Numbered from the stretch's first letter, positions 41,847-54,569 are shown. The stretch is 64,000 nucleotides of DNA from Canna indica (GCA_034359265.1 CP136898.1:33870501-33934500); one strand, 5' to 3'. Numbers and translations are program-made. The notes: generated from the sequence alone by a model not told the origin.

Positions 41847-44800
41847 TCATAGCATTTCCTGGGATCGTCTGACAATGCGGCTGACTTTCTTTTTGAATTC
41901 ATTCCTTCTTTCTCTCCATTCCTTCTGCAATGTAATTTGTGCACTTTTTTTTTTGTCAGATAAAGATAGAACATGATTTAAAATCTCGATACCAGTACCG
42001 ATTTCGGTCACCGGCCGGTACCGGTACCGGTATACACCGGTACCGTACCGTACCGACACACGGTACGGATCGGTATGAAAACGCATATCGATCGATTTTT
42101 TTTTATTAGAAATAACTCCAATAACACATAATTGATGAAAAAATACTTAAAATCAATATTCAAATGTCAAATACATGAATACAATATTTAAAATGCGGAC
42201 GAATGACGTCCGTCGTACCAATACATATCTTAGGCTTGGGGACATACACGACTAAGATCAACACCGTAGGTCTCTAATGCCCATATTTGAAAATTTTCTC
42301 ATGGCATAATACCTTGGTAACCATTATACCACATTGACATTAGCGATTCTTTGTTGGGATTCCAAGAACTAGACCTTGTATCATCAGTTGAGTAGGTACT
42401 TGATACAAAGTAGGTTGATTCAAAAACCTCTTGCAAACTACTCATCATATCGTGATGGTAATCTTGCAAAGCTGTCGGTCCACCTCCTCGACGTCGGCGT
42501 CTCTTCTCGTACACCCGAGTTGTTTGTTCAGTTCTAGCACGGTGATCCTTATCTTGGGTGGTGTGATCGAAGTATTGCTCATTTGTCCACAGATCAACAG
42601 GTGCCGGTGTTGATGGCACGACGGTGTCTTCTCCACCAGCTCCATCATCTTCATCTCCTCCGTCTTGTGTGCTGCTACTGCTATGAATGGAGGGCTCGTC
42701 TTCTTCGTCCTCTTCTGTTTCTGCAATCGCATCCAAAGGATCAATTGATCGTTTATCTTTCGCTTTACCTTTTGCCTTTGAAGGTGTTGCCTTCTTTTTT
42801 CCCTTTGATTGGGAAGATGGAGAGTCCAATTCGAATCGGCGTCTTGCTTGCCGAATTCGTTGAGAGTCCAAGGGAGTAATGGTCATGTCTTCTGGTTGGC
42901 TCTCAGACTCAAGTGCATCAGATATAATTGGTGAAGGTCGATGTGGTTCGCCTGGTTTAGAGGCTGGTCGCTCTCCATTGCACTCCACCAATCAATTATC
43001 GGATCCGCATCGCCTTGGACGAACTCGACATCGAACGGATCTACATGTTGAATCTCTTTATCTTCGTTTTGTAATGTCCGCAATCAAAGACGCATGTTGT
43101 AATGAACGTATACTAGCTTCTCTAATTAGGCATATGAAAGCTGGTTGCGCAGCTTGGTATAAATCAAGGCGAAGGTCGACCAATTCCTCTCGCATCCACT
43201 TGATGATGTGGTTTGCGAGAGGATGCGTGTTGCAATCTTTCGAAGAGTTGGAGCTTCCATTCCAAATTGCAACCATCATTCAACTGCAATAGATTTAAAA
43301 TTAATATTAGTAACGAGATTACAAATTTTATCATTAATAAATAAATTTTAAAAAAAAATTATATCTACCTGGATCCATAGAATCTCGGCACGATATTGCA
43401 AATGGATCTCCGAAATTTCCACTTGAATCTCGGAAATAACTTGATTCATTTAGAGCTTGTGTCGCTTCTCTGGTTGATGCCGACATTCGTTGTATGACCT
43501 TGGAAGCGGATATAACAAACTATCCATCGTTCCAAGATCATATCGATACTGGTATACGGGATTTAAATAATACGCTATAAAAAATTATAAATTTAATAAG
43601 TAATTTAGCATAATGAATTAAAATTAAATAAATTTTAAAAAATTAAATAAAAAATTACCCGCGATGTGTACGTCACGACACATTTGATCCTCCCACCTCT
43701 GGGAGATAATGTCGATGAAGGGTTTATACTTGGTCTCCGAAATCATAACCCTCTTGATTTTTTCTTGTGCTTGGTGGATATAGTGGTAGATATGACCCAT
43801 TTGAGGCGTCTTTTTCATATCCACCTGTCATAGAACCTTGTACAATGGTTCTACGACGACGATTATCTACGCGACGCAATCCCAAAAGCGTGTGTTGAGG
43901 ACATACTTCTCGGTTTGCTTTCCATCATTATTTCGGGCATATCTTGATGTAGACCATTCCTCACTTGTAAACATTGATCGAAGGCCCGCCTTACGTTGTT
44001 GAAGCGATCTTAATGCGATGAAGTTGGTTGCAAAACGAGTCGCTCTCGGTCAAAGAATTTCACCTAAAATATAGAATTATTATTAGTAATTATCACCTAA
44101 AATAATTAATAAATAAATACTATAAATTATTTTTATAAAATATCTTCTGTAAATTTTCTCATAAGGGCGTGTACCCATATGTGGTTGTATATGAAGCGCG
44201 TAATTTGTTGCGCCTTTTTTACCGTCACCTTCACCATCGGTATATCACTGATATCTTTCATCATTAGGTCTACACAATGGGCTGCACATTGAGTCCAACA
44301 TATGTGAGAATAATCATGTTCAATTATCCCTTTTGAAATTGGCTCCGTTGTCGGTTATAACTTGAACAAAGTTCTGGTGTCCAATCTCCTCGATCACCTC
44401 CTTCATCAGCTTCGAGATGTAGAGAGCGTTATGGACTTCATCGGATGAGTTCACCGATTTGTGATAAACAACCTCCTGTTGCAATATATGAGGAAGTTGA
44501 TGATGCTCATTCAGGTTGGCCCGGTCCAGCTATCGCACATCATACTGCATCTGTAATCCCCCCATTGTCGCTTGATTCTGTCGATCCATTGATTTATTTC
44601 ATTGACCTCCGCTTCAAGGTAAGGACCTGAAATTTCATAGGGAGTTGGAGGGGTAATACTTGGGCCTACCTTTTGGATGGTAGACACCATAGTTCGGTAG
44701 TATGGGTTGTTGGCTGCATTTGCGGGAATTCGACTGAAGTGGAACCATTTGGAGATGGCTTTCCCTAACTCCCACTTCTTCGTCTTGCCTCAAGCATCGT

Positions 44801-47800
44801 ATATGCGCGGTTGCTTTGCTGATGAAGGAGGAAATGTCGTGGAATCAAGATCAGAAACATCAACATTAGTTTTTCTACCACTTGTAAAGAATCCACGAAG
44901 GCCTCCTCTGCTGCCTCCTCTGCTCTGAGTTTGAGGTGCTCTCATGCTAGAACTCTGACCAATATAAGGACCGAAGGGAATTGAACCGCTTTGGTCCAAT
45001 GCTCCGGCAGCCGAAGTTGAGCCGACGCTGCTTATGCCACCGCTACCACTACCGCCGCCATTCTCGAATTGAGATCTGGGATAATACATCCGATCTCGAA
45101 TTGAGGTCCAATGCTCCAATGAAGCTCGGATGTCGGCTTCAAGTTTCGGATCCTCGTTGTCATCGCCGCCCCGAGCATCGTAATGGCCACCACCGATATC
45201 TTGGGTAGCTCGTCGGTCGAACTCGACTTGTTGAGCTGCATTCTTAAGACGTTGCTCCTTGTTGTTGAGTTGCGCTTTGAACATCTTTCGGACTTCGGCC
45301 GGTACTTTGGGGCAATTGACGACGTCGCCATATCCTCCGGCCAAGTGTTGCTTCAATCGAGTGATGCCTCCACCACGTGAAATCATATCACAGTGGAGGC
45401 ATTGCCAGAGATGAGCCTTCTCCAACCAACGACTGTGCTGCCATGCGGGGTCGGCTTGAGATTCAGCGTCATTTCGACAAAATTTCGACATGGAAATTAA
45501 TAAAAAAGGATGAGAGAGAGAGAGAGAGAGTTTGAGAAAGATTGGGAGAGATTGAGAGTTTAGATGGGTAGAGGGGTGAGTGAGGGTGAAAGAAGTATTT
45601 TAGGGGCTTTATATAGCCCCCAAAACAAGTCAAACCCGGCCCCAAATAGCTCTATAGCTGTTTGGGGATACTGTTTATCATACTGGGCGGTATACCGCCC
45701 AGTATTCACACAATACCGCCCGATTTGGGCGGTATTAAACCAAAGCAGGTGGCCAACAACCCTGTCGGGCTATCGGCCACCGTTGCCAACGAGCTCAAGA
45801 GCCGTTGGGCCCCAACCAACGGCTCTATGCAATCATACCGCCCATACTGGGCGGTATATGATAAATACTATCTGGTATGACCAAGATACCTGGTATTTCT
45901 CCCATACCAAGTATCTCGTATACCAGAAAGCCAAAATACCAATAAATACCGGGCATACCTCCCGGTACGGTACAAATTTTAAAACTATGAGTAGAACCAA
46001 TATGTTTAAACTAGAAAGAAACTACAAAATCTGATTGGGATTGTGCCAAAAGTTCTAGGTTGGTCAAGGTCCGGTGAAAGTCTGATGAATGGATAACTGA
46101 TTGACTTGATCAAACCAGTTCAATGGGAGACGGACTTTGGAACTTTCCACATTTTTTACTTAGACCAGTTGGATCAATCAAACTAGTCAACGATGACCCA
46201 ACCAATTCAACATACTATACGAGTATAAAAAAATGGTTTCCAGTCTTACAGCATAGAAAGAATAAAATAAATGGGAAGAAATTTGATTATTATAGAATAA
46301 ATAAAATAAATGGTATAACATCATACTTGACAACAAAGACATGCAACATAAGGCTATTTGATGCTGAATATTTGTATGCTTCATATCTTCTAGTCATAGA
46401 ATATACAATTCATTTTTAAGTGTTATAGAGTTGCAAGATCCAGAAATAACAGTCAAAGAAATAACCAATTTCACTTACTGCAGCTTCAACGTTTGCAGGA
46501 GATTCATCATTAGGACTTGATAGCATAGAAATAATACTCAAAACTATGCTCTCAACCTACATTCAGAAACATTAACATGGATCAGACCCAATGAAATAAC
46601 AATCATACAGACAAATATAACAAAGTTTTTCTTTGAGGTGTCTAACAATTAACAATTTTTCTACACCTTTTGCAGGTAAGAGGTAGATAAACAAAAAGTT
46701 AGAAGTGCTAAGCAAGCCTTACACCCTACCAAGGTTTTAAAAAGTCTAAGCAGATTGGGCTATTGGATAGTATATATGCCATATAGGAACATATATACAG
46801 ATGTAAATATAGTCTATAAACTATCTAAAAATACTATAATAATAAAAAACATAATGCACGACAGACAGTTAAGAATTTAATCAACACAATTCAGGAGAAA
46901 AAAGAACACCACACAATGATTAGACAGTCATTTATCATGATAGATTATATTAATATTTATTTGTAATAAGTTAAAATTAATGAAGATATAAACAAGTGTA
47001 TTGTGGGAGAAGAAACTGAAAAGTCATAGGCTATTATCAGTTAACTTGACAAAAATACAATTTTTTCAAGATTTTTTGGGTCAAACCTGTCCGTTCTGAA
47101 GACAGGATCAAAAGGCATTACCATCAATTCGTGGTTCTGAAGGCAGTCTTGAAAATATCCTCTTGGTGCATCCTAATTTGATGATATCCAGCCCAAAGGT
47201 CCAACCTGGTGAAGAAGAGTGCTCCATGAAGTTCATCTAGGAGTTCATCAATGACTGCATTAAGGGCATGGTAGTCCACATTCCATCTCTTTTTTTTACC
47301 AATAAAACTGGTGGAGAAAAAGGGGAGCTACCGGGACAGATCATCCCTTGCTCTAACATTGCCACACATTAACGTTCATTCTCATCCTTTTCTAAAAATG
47401 GATAACGATAAAGTCTTACCACCACCGGGGTTGTTCTAGGGAGAAGGCAGATGCGATGTTCTCTATAGTGCACGGGTAGAAGGCCTGCTCATTCTGCAAA
47501 TATATCCCCAAAGTACTGAACGAGTGTGGTAACATCTTGGGGAAGAATGGTAGTCGGGGTTGCTTGAACTGTGTGTAAGTTGGTTGCTTCTGATAAACTC
47601 TCACGGCCCCGGAGATGAATTGTTCAATCGATCTCCCTTGGTGAAGCACGTGGACAATGCTTCAAAGTCACAAGTAAATGGACCTAGTGTTTATAGCCAA
47701 TGGACTCCAAGCACAACATCAAATCCCCCTAGTTGGACCATATAAAATTTTGTTTACACTTGTTCAGTTCATAACCATAAAGTTAATGGAGGTTGTCGAG

Positions 47801-50493
47801 GATGGAGCTGGTGATCGTCATCATGAAGTAAAGGACGAGCAGCATGATTACTGGATTCTTCTTGATGTTAACCTAATAGTCGCATGCTCTCCAATTCTCT
47901 GGAAATTGCCTTGAGTCATGCCAAGATGAATTCTCTCTCTGCTCTTCTTTGGCACATTCTTGCATGGCTCTGATACCATTTTTGTTATGGCACTTGGGTA
48001 TGGCAGAAATGTAGGAAGAGAAGAAAAGATAGGAGGAGAGGAATAAGATTCTATCTAACTGAACTCTTTATCCCTTTCTCATTCAATAACTTGTACATAT
48101 ATGAGTACAAGGGAGAAACTGTTTATGTTTACCACCACTTCTACTTAATACATGACTCTTGAGGATAAGTATCACCACTATTGATGATAAGTCACACCAA
48201 AATAACTACCAACTTTGACAATCTCCTTCATCCTAATCTAGTTAGGACTTGATCCACTATGTAATATCACCAGACCCTTATTTCTAAACCAATTGTTTAA
48301 TCAAAGACTCTGACTCCCTACAAATTAGGACTGATCACTTTGTGACTCCCTAAAAATCAGGATCAATTAATTACATGCCTTCCTGATTAACTCCATCATC
48401 TCCTTGTTTTGAGGACTGGTTCTTCCACTTTCACCTTGCATATTTCCTGGCATATCGCCCTGCGGCTGCCACATCAGTTGTGGATCCCGGCTGGGCTGGG
48501 TTATCTCTGAAGTGGTCAAGCTCTATCACATATTTTGTTGGTGAAATTATGTACCTCTATTTAAAGATGGTTAGGGTTTTTTATTTTTGACACTCGAAGT
48601 GGATCAATAAACAATTATAGTTCTTTTCTTGAAGGATGTATGAAACTTACAGAGTTCGTGCAAGTCAAACAAGCCTTTTTCACTCACTAAAGGTGTGAGG
48701 TCTCCCCATCCACCCAAACTGTTAAGGAGCCCAAGGCCACTAAGATATCTCTATGACAACTTCCACCAATGCTTTTTAATGTCAACGCCTGCCACTTTCC
48801 CTTCATAAGCCTTTATTTTCTTCTTTTTCCTTCTTTTGATTTGCTTCCACCACCATTACTCCCTTACCTTCCAATTTTCTTCCACTTCCACAAATTGTCC
48901 TACATCCTCTTGGTATCAAAAGTCATTGTGGAAATAACTAAGGCATCTCAGGCTCTTCAATATTTTAGCTGGAGCTCTCACGCTCCCATGAATATGAAAA
49001 GATTGCTCATTTGAGTGAATATTAGAGAAATATAGTAACTCCCTTACTGTTTGGATATTGTGAAAGTTAGGATGGCTCAGAGATATCATGGCAAACATGG
49101 AACCTTGTAAGGGATATTAAAGGCATTGTTGCAAATGTAAATGTTGAAGGATGGGGCTTTATCAAGAGAGCTGAATGAGAATTCTCACTTACTTGCTACA
49201 TCTTCATGTAAGAGAATTGTAAAGACTTGTGGATGTTCTAGATTCAACATGTTATGCTATACTGTTTGTATAATGAATATATAAATAACCAGTAACTTAA
49301 CAGAAGTACCATATAAAAAGTTGAAGTGACAACAGGCAGTACCGTGTGCACAGGGGTCCAACGTTCACTTGCAAGCTCATAACCATTTGGATCGTCACCA
49401 GGTGGATGAAGAATAGATATGCAAACACGCCCATCAGAGTAAACTGGCGATCACATTTTAAAATACATTCTTTGATACATATCTCAGGGTAATAAGAAAA
49501 AGAAATTGAGTTTTAAAACATAAATGAGTTCTAATCTAACCATTTGGATGCCACATTTCTGATGTAAATCTAACAGCAGGAGGGCTGTTAGGATAGTTTG
49601 GAGGAAAGCTCATTATTGCATTGAAATAGCCACCATCACTGCAATGAATTGAGGGAAAGGAGGAAGAGAAAAATAAACTTGCAGGATCAACAATCCGGTG
49701 CATCAATCATATATATTTTTAGTGAACTAAAAGCATGGTAAGAGTCACCATTGCATATTCATTATCTTCATTCGAAAGGGTAAAGAAGATTAAAACATTG
49801 GTATAATATGTTTCACAATTCATAGAGGACTTTACATATAACCTCATTCTTGTAAGCAGTGCAATTAATTATCACCAAACATCCTGAACCATAATGAACA
49901 TTTGTAGAAGTAGATACGGCAGACCAGCTTCACGCAAGCAATACCACAAAGAAAACCTCAAAAAGGAAATACATCCGAATAAAAGACAGGGCGAATTCAT
50001 TTCAAGCGCATTAGGTTAGGTTAAAAAATTCGAAAATCCAAGGAAAATAAACAAAAAGTAACCAAAATGATCTTCCGAACCAATAACATGAAAAATCACA
50101 AGAAAAACCTCCGGGTCCCAAACAAAGCCCCATAAAAAATTAAACACAAGAGAATCGCAAGAAAACAAAATGGACGAATTGAAGAAGAAACCACAAATAG
50201 GCAAGCAATTCTCAAGGCGAACACTCACTAAAGCGTGTCCGGCGGCCCAATAATCGTGACGTTCCACTCGAAGACATTGATGCCATCGACCAGGCCAGCG
50301 GAGAAGCCATCCACTGGGTTCTTCGCGAGATCTAATCCAAGAAGAAGAAACAAACAAGCGATGAGCCGCAAGAAGTTTCCCATTGAAAAATCAAACCACA
50401 CACCACGACGAGAAGAGCCACGGAACGGTCGGATCCATACATACCGCGGAGCTGCTTTTGCAGGAGGAGGCTGGCCTGGCTCGGCGCCGCCAT
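41847..50493 (-). CDS. UBC7-like: Ubiquitin-conjugating enzyme E2, UBC7/13/14 (UBE2G2) class, complete, 6 exons
   Basis: It is an E2 that carries ubiquitin on a cysteine and passes it on with E3 partners; UBC7-class enzymes serve ER-associated degradation. Exons on the - strand are 50445-50493 (ATG at 50493), 50229-50331, 49541-49638, 49343-49443, 46479-46556 and 41847-41924 (TGA). Total is 507 nt, 168 aa, all junctions GT-AG, no stops. The N-terminus is [16 protein letters not shown]. The E2 fold shows GPPDTLYDGGYF, the HPN motif (residues 81-83), catalytic Cys91 in GRVCISIL, and the acidic insertion [17 protein letters not shown] (96-112) that marks the UBC7/CDC34 group. It ends [15 protein letters not shown]. 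Arabidopsis relatives are 166-167 aa. Intron 5 (4.6 kb) holds hAT-2 and intron 4 (2.8 kb) a Gypsy relic, yet no exon is damaged. It is very likely functional. Confidence 0.96.
42299..43830 (-). pseudogene. hAT-2 transposase, C-terminal part (dimerisation domain, acidic tail)
   Basis: Pieces in order on the - strand are [20 protein letters not shown] with HIAGNFL (about 43730-43660), then [20 protein letters not shown] with [14 protein letters not shown] (about 43255-43150), the hAT dimerisation motif. One in-frame stop follows ([17 protein letters not shown]). A frame change near 43000 leads into a 230-codon ORF (42991-42299) with Lys-rich and Asp/Glu-rich low-complexity stretches and a Ser/Tyr-rich tail. 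Introns separate the pieces at about 43290-43370 and 43570-43660. The lesions indicate an inactive copy. Confidence 0.8.
44640..45491 (-). pseudogene. hAT-2 transposase, N-terminal part (BED finger, DUF659 start)
   Basis: The ORF starts [24 protein letters not shown] finger lies at about residues 15-60 ([11 protein letters not shown]...[20 protein letters not shown]), giving CxxC, His and Cys ligands. A Gly/Ser-rich linker follows, and the ORF ends AKQPRIYDA at 44790. Beyond that stop or shift, text typical of DUF659 continues ([15 protein letters not shown] near 44720, then the IDRQNQ-like region near 44570). This is the plant hAT class annotated as hAT-dimerisation domain-containing protein. 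Confidence 0.82.
45990..46478. other. Remainder of UBC intron 5
   Basis: Single-copy-looking intron next to hAT-2. If the intron were retained, the reading frame from exon 5 would continue for 20 codons ([20 protein letters not shown]) to TAA at 46416-46418. Confidence 0.45.
46557..47040. other. UBC intron 4, distal part
   Basis: AT-rich intron with no recognised element. Confidence 0.4.
47040..47985 (-). mobile_element. Ty3/Gypsy (chromovirus-like) pol remnant in UBC intron 4
   Basis: Frameshifted RT text on the - strand includes [11 protein letters not shown] and, in other frames, [19 protein letters not shown] and [17 protein letters not shown] at about 47340-47180. Text at 47500-47900 would be the protease/gag side but is not clearly readable. 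A primer-binding-site complement (ggctctgatacca) lies at 47976-47988, and an LTR follows to the right. Confidence 0.7.
47993..48530 (-). mobile_element. LTR of the intron-4 Gypsy remnant (right end approximate)
   Basis: Starts tgttatggcacttgggta directly after the tRNA-Met primer-site complement, as the 3' edge of a minus-strand 5' LTR should. A tatatgagta stretch lies near 48097. The right boundary was not found. Confidence 0.5.
48540..49340. other. UBC intron 4, proximal part
   Basis: No coding or element signal beyond a pyrimidine-rich stretch at 48780-48900. Confidence 0.4.
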
Positions 50494-50570
50494 CAACGAA
50501 GGAGGGTGAGAGAGAGTCCGGATTAAGGAAGCAAAGAGTGGAGTGGTGGTGTTGTTTTCAAACCCACACT
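50494..50570 (-). promoter_or_regulatory. UBC 5' UTR and promoter-proximal region
   Basis: GC- and purine-rich DNA just upstream of the ATG (read leftwards from about 50570), with a ctctctctc run in - strand reading. No clear TATA box. A repeat starts only about 80-100 bp upstream (near 50580), so the promoter may lie partly within or beyond repeat DNA. Confidence 0.4.
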
Positions 50571-50579
50571 TTAAGGCCG

Positions 50580-51033
50580 ACAAAAATGAGCACAACACGA
50601 TAGCACGTCATGAGCACGATACGATAATTAAGTACTTAGGTCAAAAAATTTAGTCCAATAAATTTTCGGGCCGGTCCGGGCCGGCATGATAAAATTGCGA
50701 GCTGAAGTGGGCCGGCTCATATCGTGTCGGGTCAGCTCGTCGCCCCGCTAAATATTTAAAAAAAAATGATTTTGGACTTAAGCAATTATTAAGTAATGTG
50801 TTTGGTTTGGTTTGGTTTGAATTACACATCATTTTACTAGACAATGCAAATAATTGCTTATTGGATTTTGATACATATCAATAGGGTGTCATGATTTTTT
50901 GCTAAATTACAAACAAGTAACACTTGTATATGTTTAGGTTTGGTAAGTATTTATGGGCTCACGGGCCGTGCCGAGCAGCCCGCAAAATTATGTGGGTCGT
51001 GTTGAGCCGCGAATTTTTGGCCCACACACTGCT
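50580..51033. mobile_element. Possible hAT-like MITE with CGGGCC-rich ends
   Basis: Left tgagcacaacacga (near 50587) and right ...cacactgctca (to about 51033) could be inverted ends, with ggccgg/gggcc words near both (50665-50750, 50950-51025) as in other hAT-like elements here. No target duplication could be read. It separates the UBC promoter from a Copia remnant. Confidence 0.4.
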
Positions 51034-51035
51034 CA

Positions 51036-51944
51036 TGGGGAATGATGTTACTCTGCTCGAATCAGTGAAAATATGATTATCCAAAAACTTCTCCATGAAA
51101 GACTTGAGTGAAGCATCATACGTACTCGGTATTAAGATCTATAGGGATAGGTCTAGAAGGATATTTGGTTTATCCCAGTCTTGGTATATTAATATCTTGC
51201 TAAAAAGATTTAGCATTGAAGGTAGTAAAAGAGGCTACTTGCTTAAGAGTCATGACATCACTCTTTTCAAGAAGATGTCTCCTAAGACACCTGAGGAGAG
51301 AAAAAGGATGAGTGTGACCTCTTATGCTTCGACAGTAGGATTCATCATGTACTCTATGCTCTGCATTTGGCCTGTTGTCACTTATTCCCTAGGGGTAACT
51401 AGCAGATTTCAGACGGATCCTGGAAAGGAACATTGGAAAGTCGTAAAGAACATTCTTAAGTACTTGAGAAGGACTAAAGATGTTCTCCTAATTTATGGTG
51501 GGTCGGATTTTAAACTGGAAGGCTACACAAATTCTAGCTTTCAAATCGGACCCGGATGATAGTACATCCATTTCTGAGTATGTAATTACTCTGAATGGTG
51601 GCGCAGTATGCTGGAAAAGTTCCAAGCAAGGAACTGTGGCCGACTCGGTGACAGAAGCTGAGTACATCGCTGCAAGCAAAGCCGCAAAGGAAGGAGTGTG
51701 GATAAAAAAATTTATCTCCGAGCTGGGTGTTGTTACAGAGGTTGCCAGTTCGGTCCCCATTTATTGTGATAACACTGGGGCTGTTGCTCAAGCAAAGGAA
51801 CCTAGATCCCACCACAAATCAAAACACATCCTAAGACGGTATCACCTGATCAGAAAGATCGTTGGACGTGGTGATATAAATGTCGAACGTGTCGACACGA
51901 AAGACAATATTGTAGATCCATTCACAAAGCCATTACCACAGTAG
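51036..51944 (+). pseudogene. Copia RT end and RNase H remnant
   Basis: Reads IGNDVTLLESVK, SMKDLSEASYVLGIKIYRDR, then the RNase H region CWKSSKQGTVADSVTEAEYI and YCDNTGAVAQAKEPRSHHKS, ending DPFTKPLPQ at 51944. A frameshift lies around 51495-51560, where the two ORFs overlap. The 5' two-thirds of the element are missing. A purine tract (agtgggagatt) follows at 52007-52017 and leads into the 3' LTR. Confidence 0.88.
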
Positions 51945-53614
51945 CAGTTCGATCGCCACTTAAGTTGTATGGGTATTAAATACCGTAATGATTGGCTATA
52001 AGTGAAAGTGGGAGATTAAAAGAAATAATGCCCTTGAGCCAATCACATGTTGATATGTAGGGAACTATTTTTGGTTAATGAATAATATGAGGCAATTTTT
52101 CATCATATGTTGCATCTATATTTTGTATATATTAGATTGTGATGAATCCCATGAACTTGGATAATTGATTCCAAGGTCATGATGAAATCATGCCAGTGAG
52201 ACTTGAAATCTAAATGTCTTTGTTCTAAATGTTCTCAGTCATAGGATCACTAATTAGGGGATTGATGATTCCTGATAGACTGGTGTGCTTGGTACATGCC
52301 TTATACGATAAGAGGTAACTGATCTCACAGTTACCTATGAGCAGTCATTAATGTACAAGTGCATGTTCTCATTAGGGAATGAGTTCACTGAACGGACCTG
52401 CACGAGGAACACGAAATGGAATCCTTACATGAGTGTCAATATGATGTTCCTCGGGTGATAGTAGGTGCAAGCAGTCCTTGGACCTGAGGTTGTCAAGCTT
52501 ACTTTGTGAGTAATGACCCATTGCTTTGGTTCTATCCCTACATGGCCCTCAGCGTCATGTGTCGGGTATTACTAGGCATGGGGAAATATTCATGGAGGTA
52601 GGTGAGCAACCAACATAACATCGGTTACTCCTAGTGAAAGGAGATAATGTCCTATGTGTCCTTGCAAGTGTTAACTCAAGAATCTCTGGCCAGAGTAGAC
52701 ATGAAAGTCAGGAAGATGTTTCTGACGTTTCATTATTGAGATGACATCTTGGCAGATGGAATACATATGAATCGATATTAGGGTTTGACACTTCTTCCAT
52801 ACCCTAGCCCACTTCGGGACATTGCAATCGAGGGACTTAGTTGCTTGGTAACTAATCACCGAAGGGCATTCGATCCCTGTAGATTGAACCTCACACTATC
52901 CGGATAGTCATGACAGATTACTAGATGTCAATCTTGACTTGTGAGTGGAGTCTCTCACAAGCACACTGAAGGGGTTTAGTGGTGGCTCGTAAGATTCGAA
53001 TAGAAGTCATTTTATTATATCCGACTCTCCGTTATGCACAACTCACTGCTGGCTTAGTGTGGGGCCTAATGTGTTGGCCTAAGATTTTCAACCTTGGTTT
53101 AAATCTCGGTTTTGATGATAACAAACAAGGAACTAATGTGTCATTGAGAAATACTTTCCGATTTCAAGTCGATTAGCGCACGACGTCCACGATCGAAAAA
53201 ATCAGAGAAATCGGCAAGGACTCTCGTCGACGCTCGGGATTCTTCGAGAAGTTAAAGTTTAGGTATAGGGTGTCTAGTTTATGTTATAAATCCTCATAAT
53301 GATGCATAAGAACCACAAAACATGAAAAACTGGCAAATTAGAAAATGATCCTAAAATTCACTAAGCCTAAGGAGCTCTTTGGAGGGCTATATGACCTAGA
53401 CATTTTCTTGGCACCAAAAATACCGATAATTGTTCCTTAGGTAAAAACTAGTAAACGAGATATTTTAAAAGATTTTTTGGAAGCCTTTAGCCTACCCATA
53501 CTTGACCTAGAAGATTAGAAAATTTATATTTTTAAAAAATTTGAAATAGACCCCAAAAGTTAGATTTTGATTCTTAAAAATTTCTATTTTTAGATATTTT
53601 TATTGAATCCAAAT

Positions 53615-53632
53615 GGGGGGGGGGGGGGGGGG
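53615..53632. repeat. Poly-G tract (18 G)
   Basis: An uninterrupted G run in the TGTTGG-family LTR. Confidence 0.9.
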
Positions 53633-54530
53633 TAATTCTTATATAACATTTATATTTTAAAGTTATTCACTTAAAGTTAGTAAATATTATATAAGTAGAC
53701 TTGGCGAAGACAGAATCCAAAAATGAGCAAACAAGCAGAAAAACTAGCCTAACCAAGCAGTCTGCCCTGCTTAGGTTTGATCGACCGACTGGTCAACCGA
53801 CAGACGAAGAAGGCATTTTGGTCGACCGATGCCCGAAATGGGTATTAGGTCTTCGATCGCTCGGTCGATCGACCGACAATCGACCGGCAAGCCCCTGGGC
53901 GTCACCAACGGGCAAAAAAATGCCCGTTGACGAGCCTTGGTGTTTGGGGATTATAAATACACATCCCAAACTCATTTCTAGCCTACCATTGATGCTTCCA
54001 AGCCTCAAAGTATGATCCTAAGCATCTCTACAAGCTTTCATTGAGTCATCCTTGCAAGAACCCTAGTTTTGATCTCTATACCTTGATTTAGCCTTCGAGC
54101 TTCACTAATTCATCATCTCAATGCATGAAGAGGACAAGGGAGTTTCTTTTGGAGCTAAGTACTTATTGTTTAATTTATTACTCCAATTGTTATTGTATTT
54201 TGTTATTTATTTTGATTGTATATTGTAATATCAGAGATATTATATTTAATTTCTATTATCTATTTTGTGTTGCCAACCTACCAAGCTAGTTCGAGGTCGA
54301 GCCGAGTTGACTCATGGTCCGGTGCGAGCTTGAGAGCTCGGGTAAGTAAATCATGGATTGCATATTTTATTTGCTCGATTTATTTAATTGTAGTGCATGG
54401 GTGTGATTGTGATTTGATGCTTGTGTGGAGCATGAGTTTAATTAAGCTAAGGCAGGTTAGCGGGTTGGATTCGGGCTCGAGGCGAATGCGGGTTTGACAA
54501 GGGTTGAAGGTTCGGGGAGGGAATTATAAA

Positions 54531-54569
54531 CCCCCCCCCCCCCCCCCCCCCCCCCTCCCCCCCCCCCCC
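54531..54569. repeat. Poly-C tract abutting a TATA box
   Basis: 38 C with one T at 54556, directly after TATAAA. A second C run (17 C) is at 54952-54968. Confidence 0.9.

Larger units (their letters stand above)
41972..45989 (-). mobile_element. hAT-2: DUF659-type hAT transposon in the last UBC intron
   Basis: Ends CATGATTTAAAATCTCGATAC and, complemented on the right, CATAGTTTTAAAATTTGTAC carry GGTACCGGTACC-rich subterminal DNA (41990-42070, 45640-45965). The shared flank tagaac occurs next to both ends (41966-41971, 45992-45997), an eroded 8-bp target duplication. The 4018-bp element has a split, damaged transposase on the - strand, the same strand as the host gene. Termini match the MITE at 8180-9744, making it a member of the family that could have mobilised that MITE. 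Confidence 0.85.

Noticed and set aside
42583..43292. + strand ORFs of 98 and 137 codons
   Set aside because: Antisense shadows of the hAT-2 transposase C-terminal region.
49381..49450. Idea that the UBC gene is a processed copy or pseudogene
   Set aside because: Five GT-AG introns with matching phases and an unbroken 168-codon frame with intact HPN and catalytic Cys argue for the functional gene.
53701..54015. 104-codon ORF rich in DRPTDRP-like text
   Set aside because: Lies in the LTR promoter region of the TGTTGG family and derives from short cgaccg repeats.
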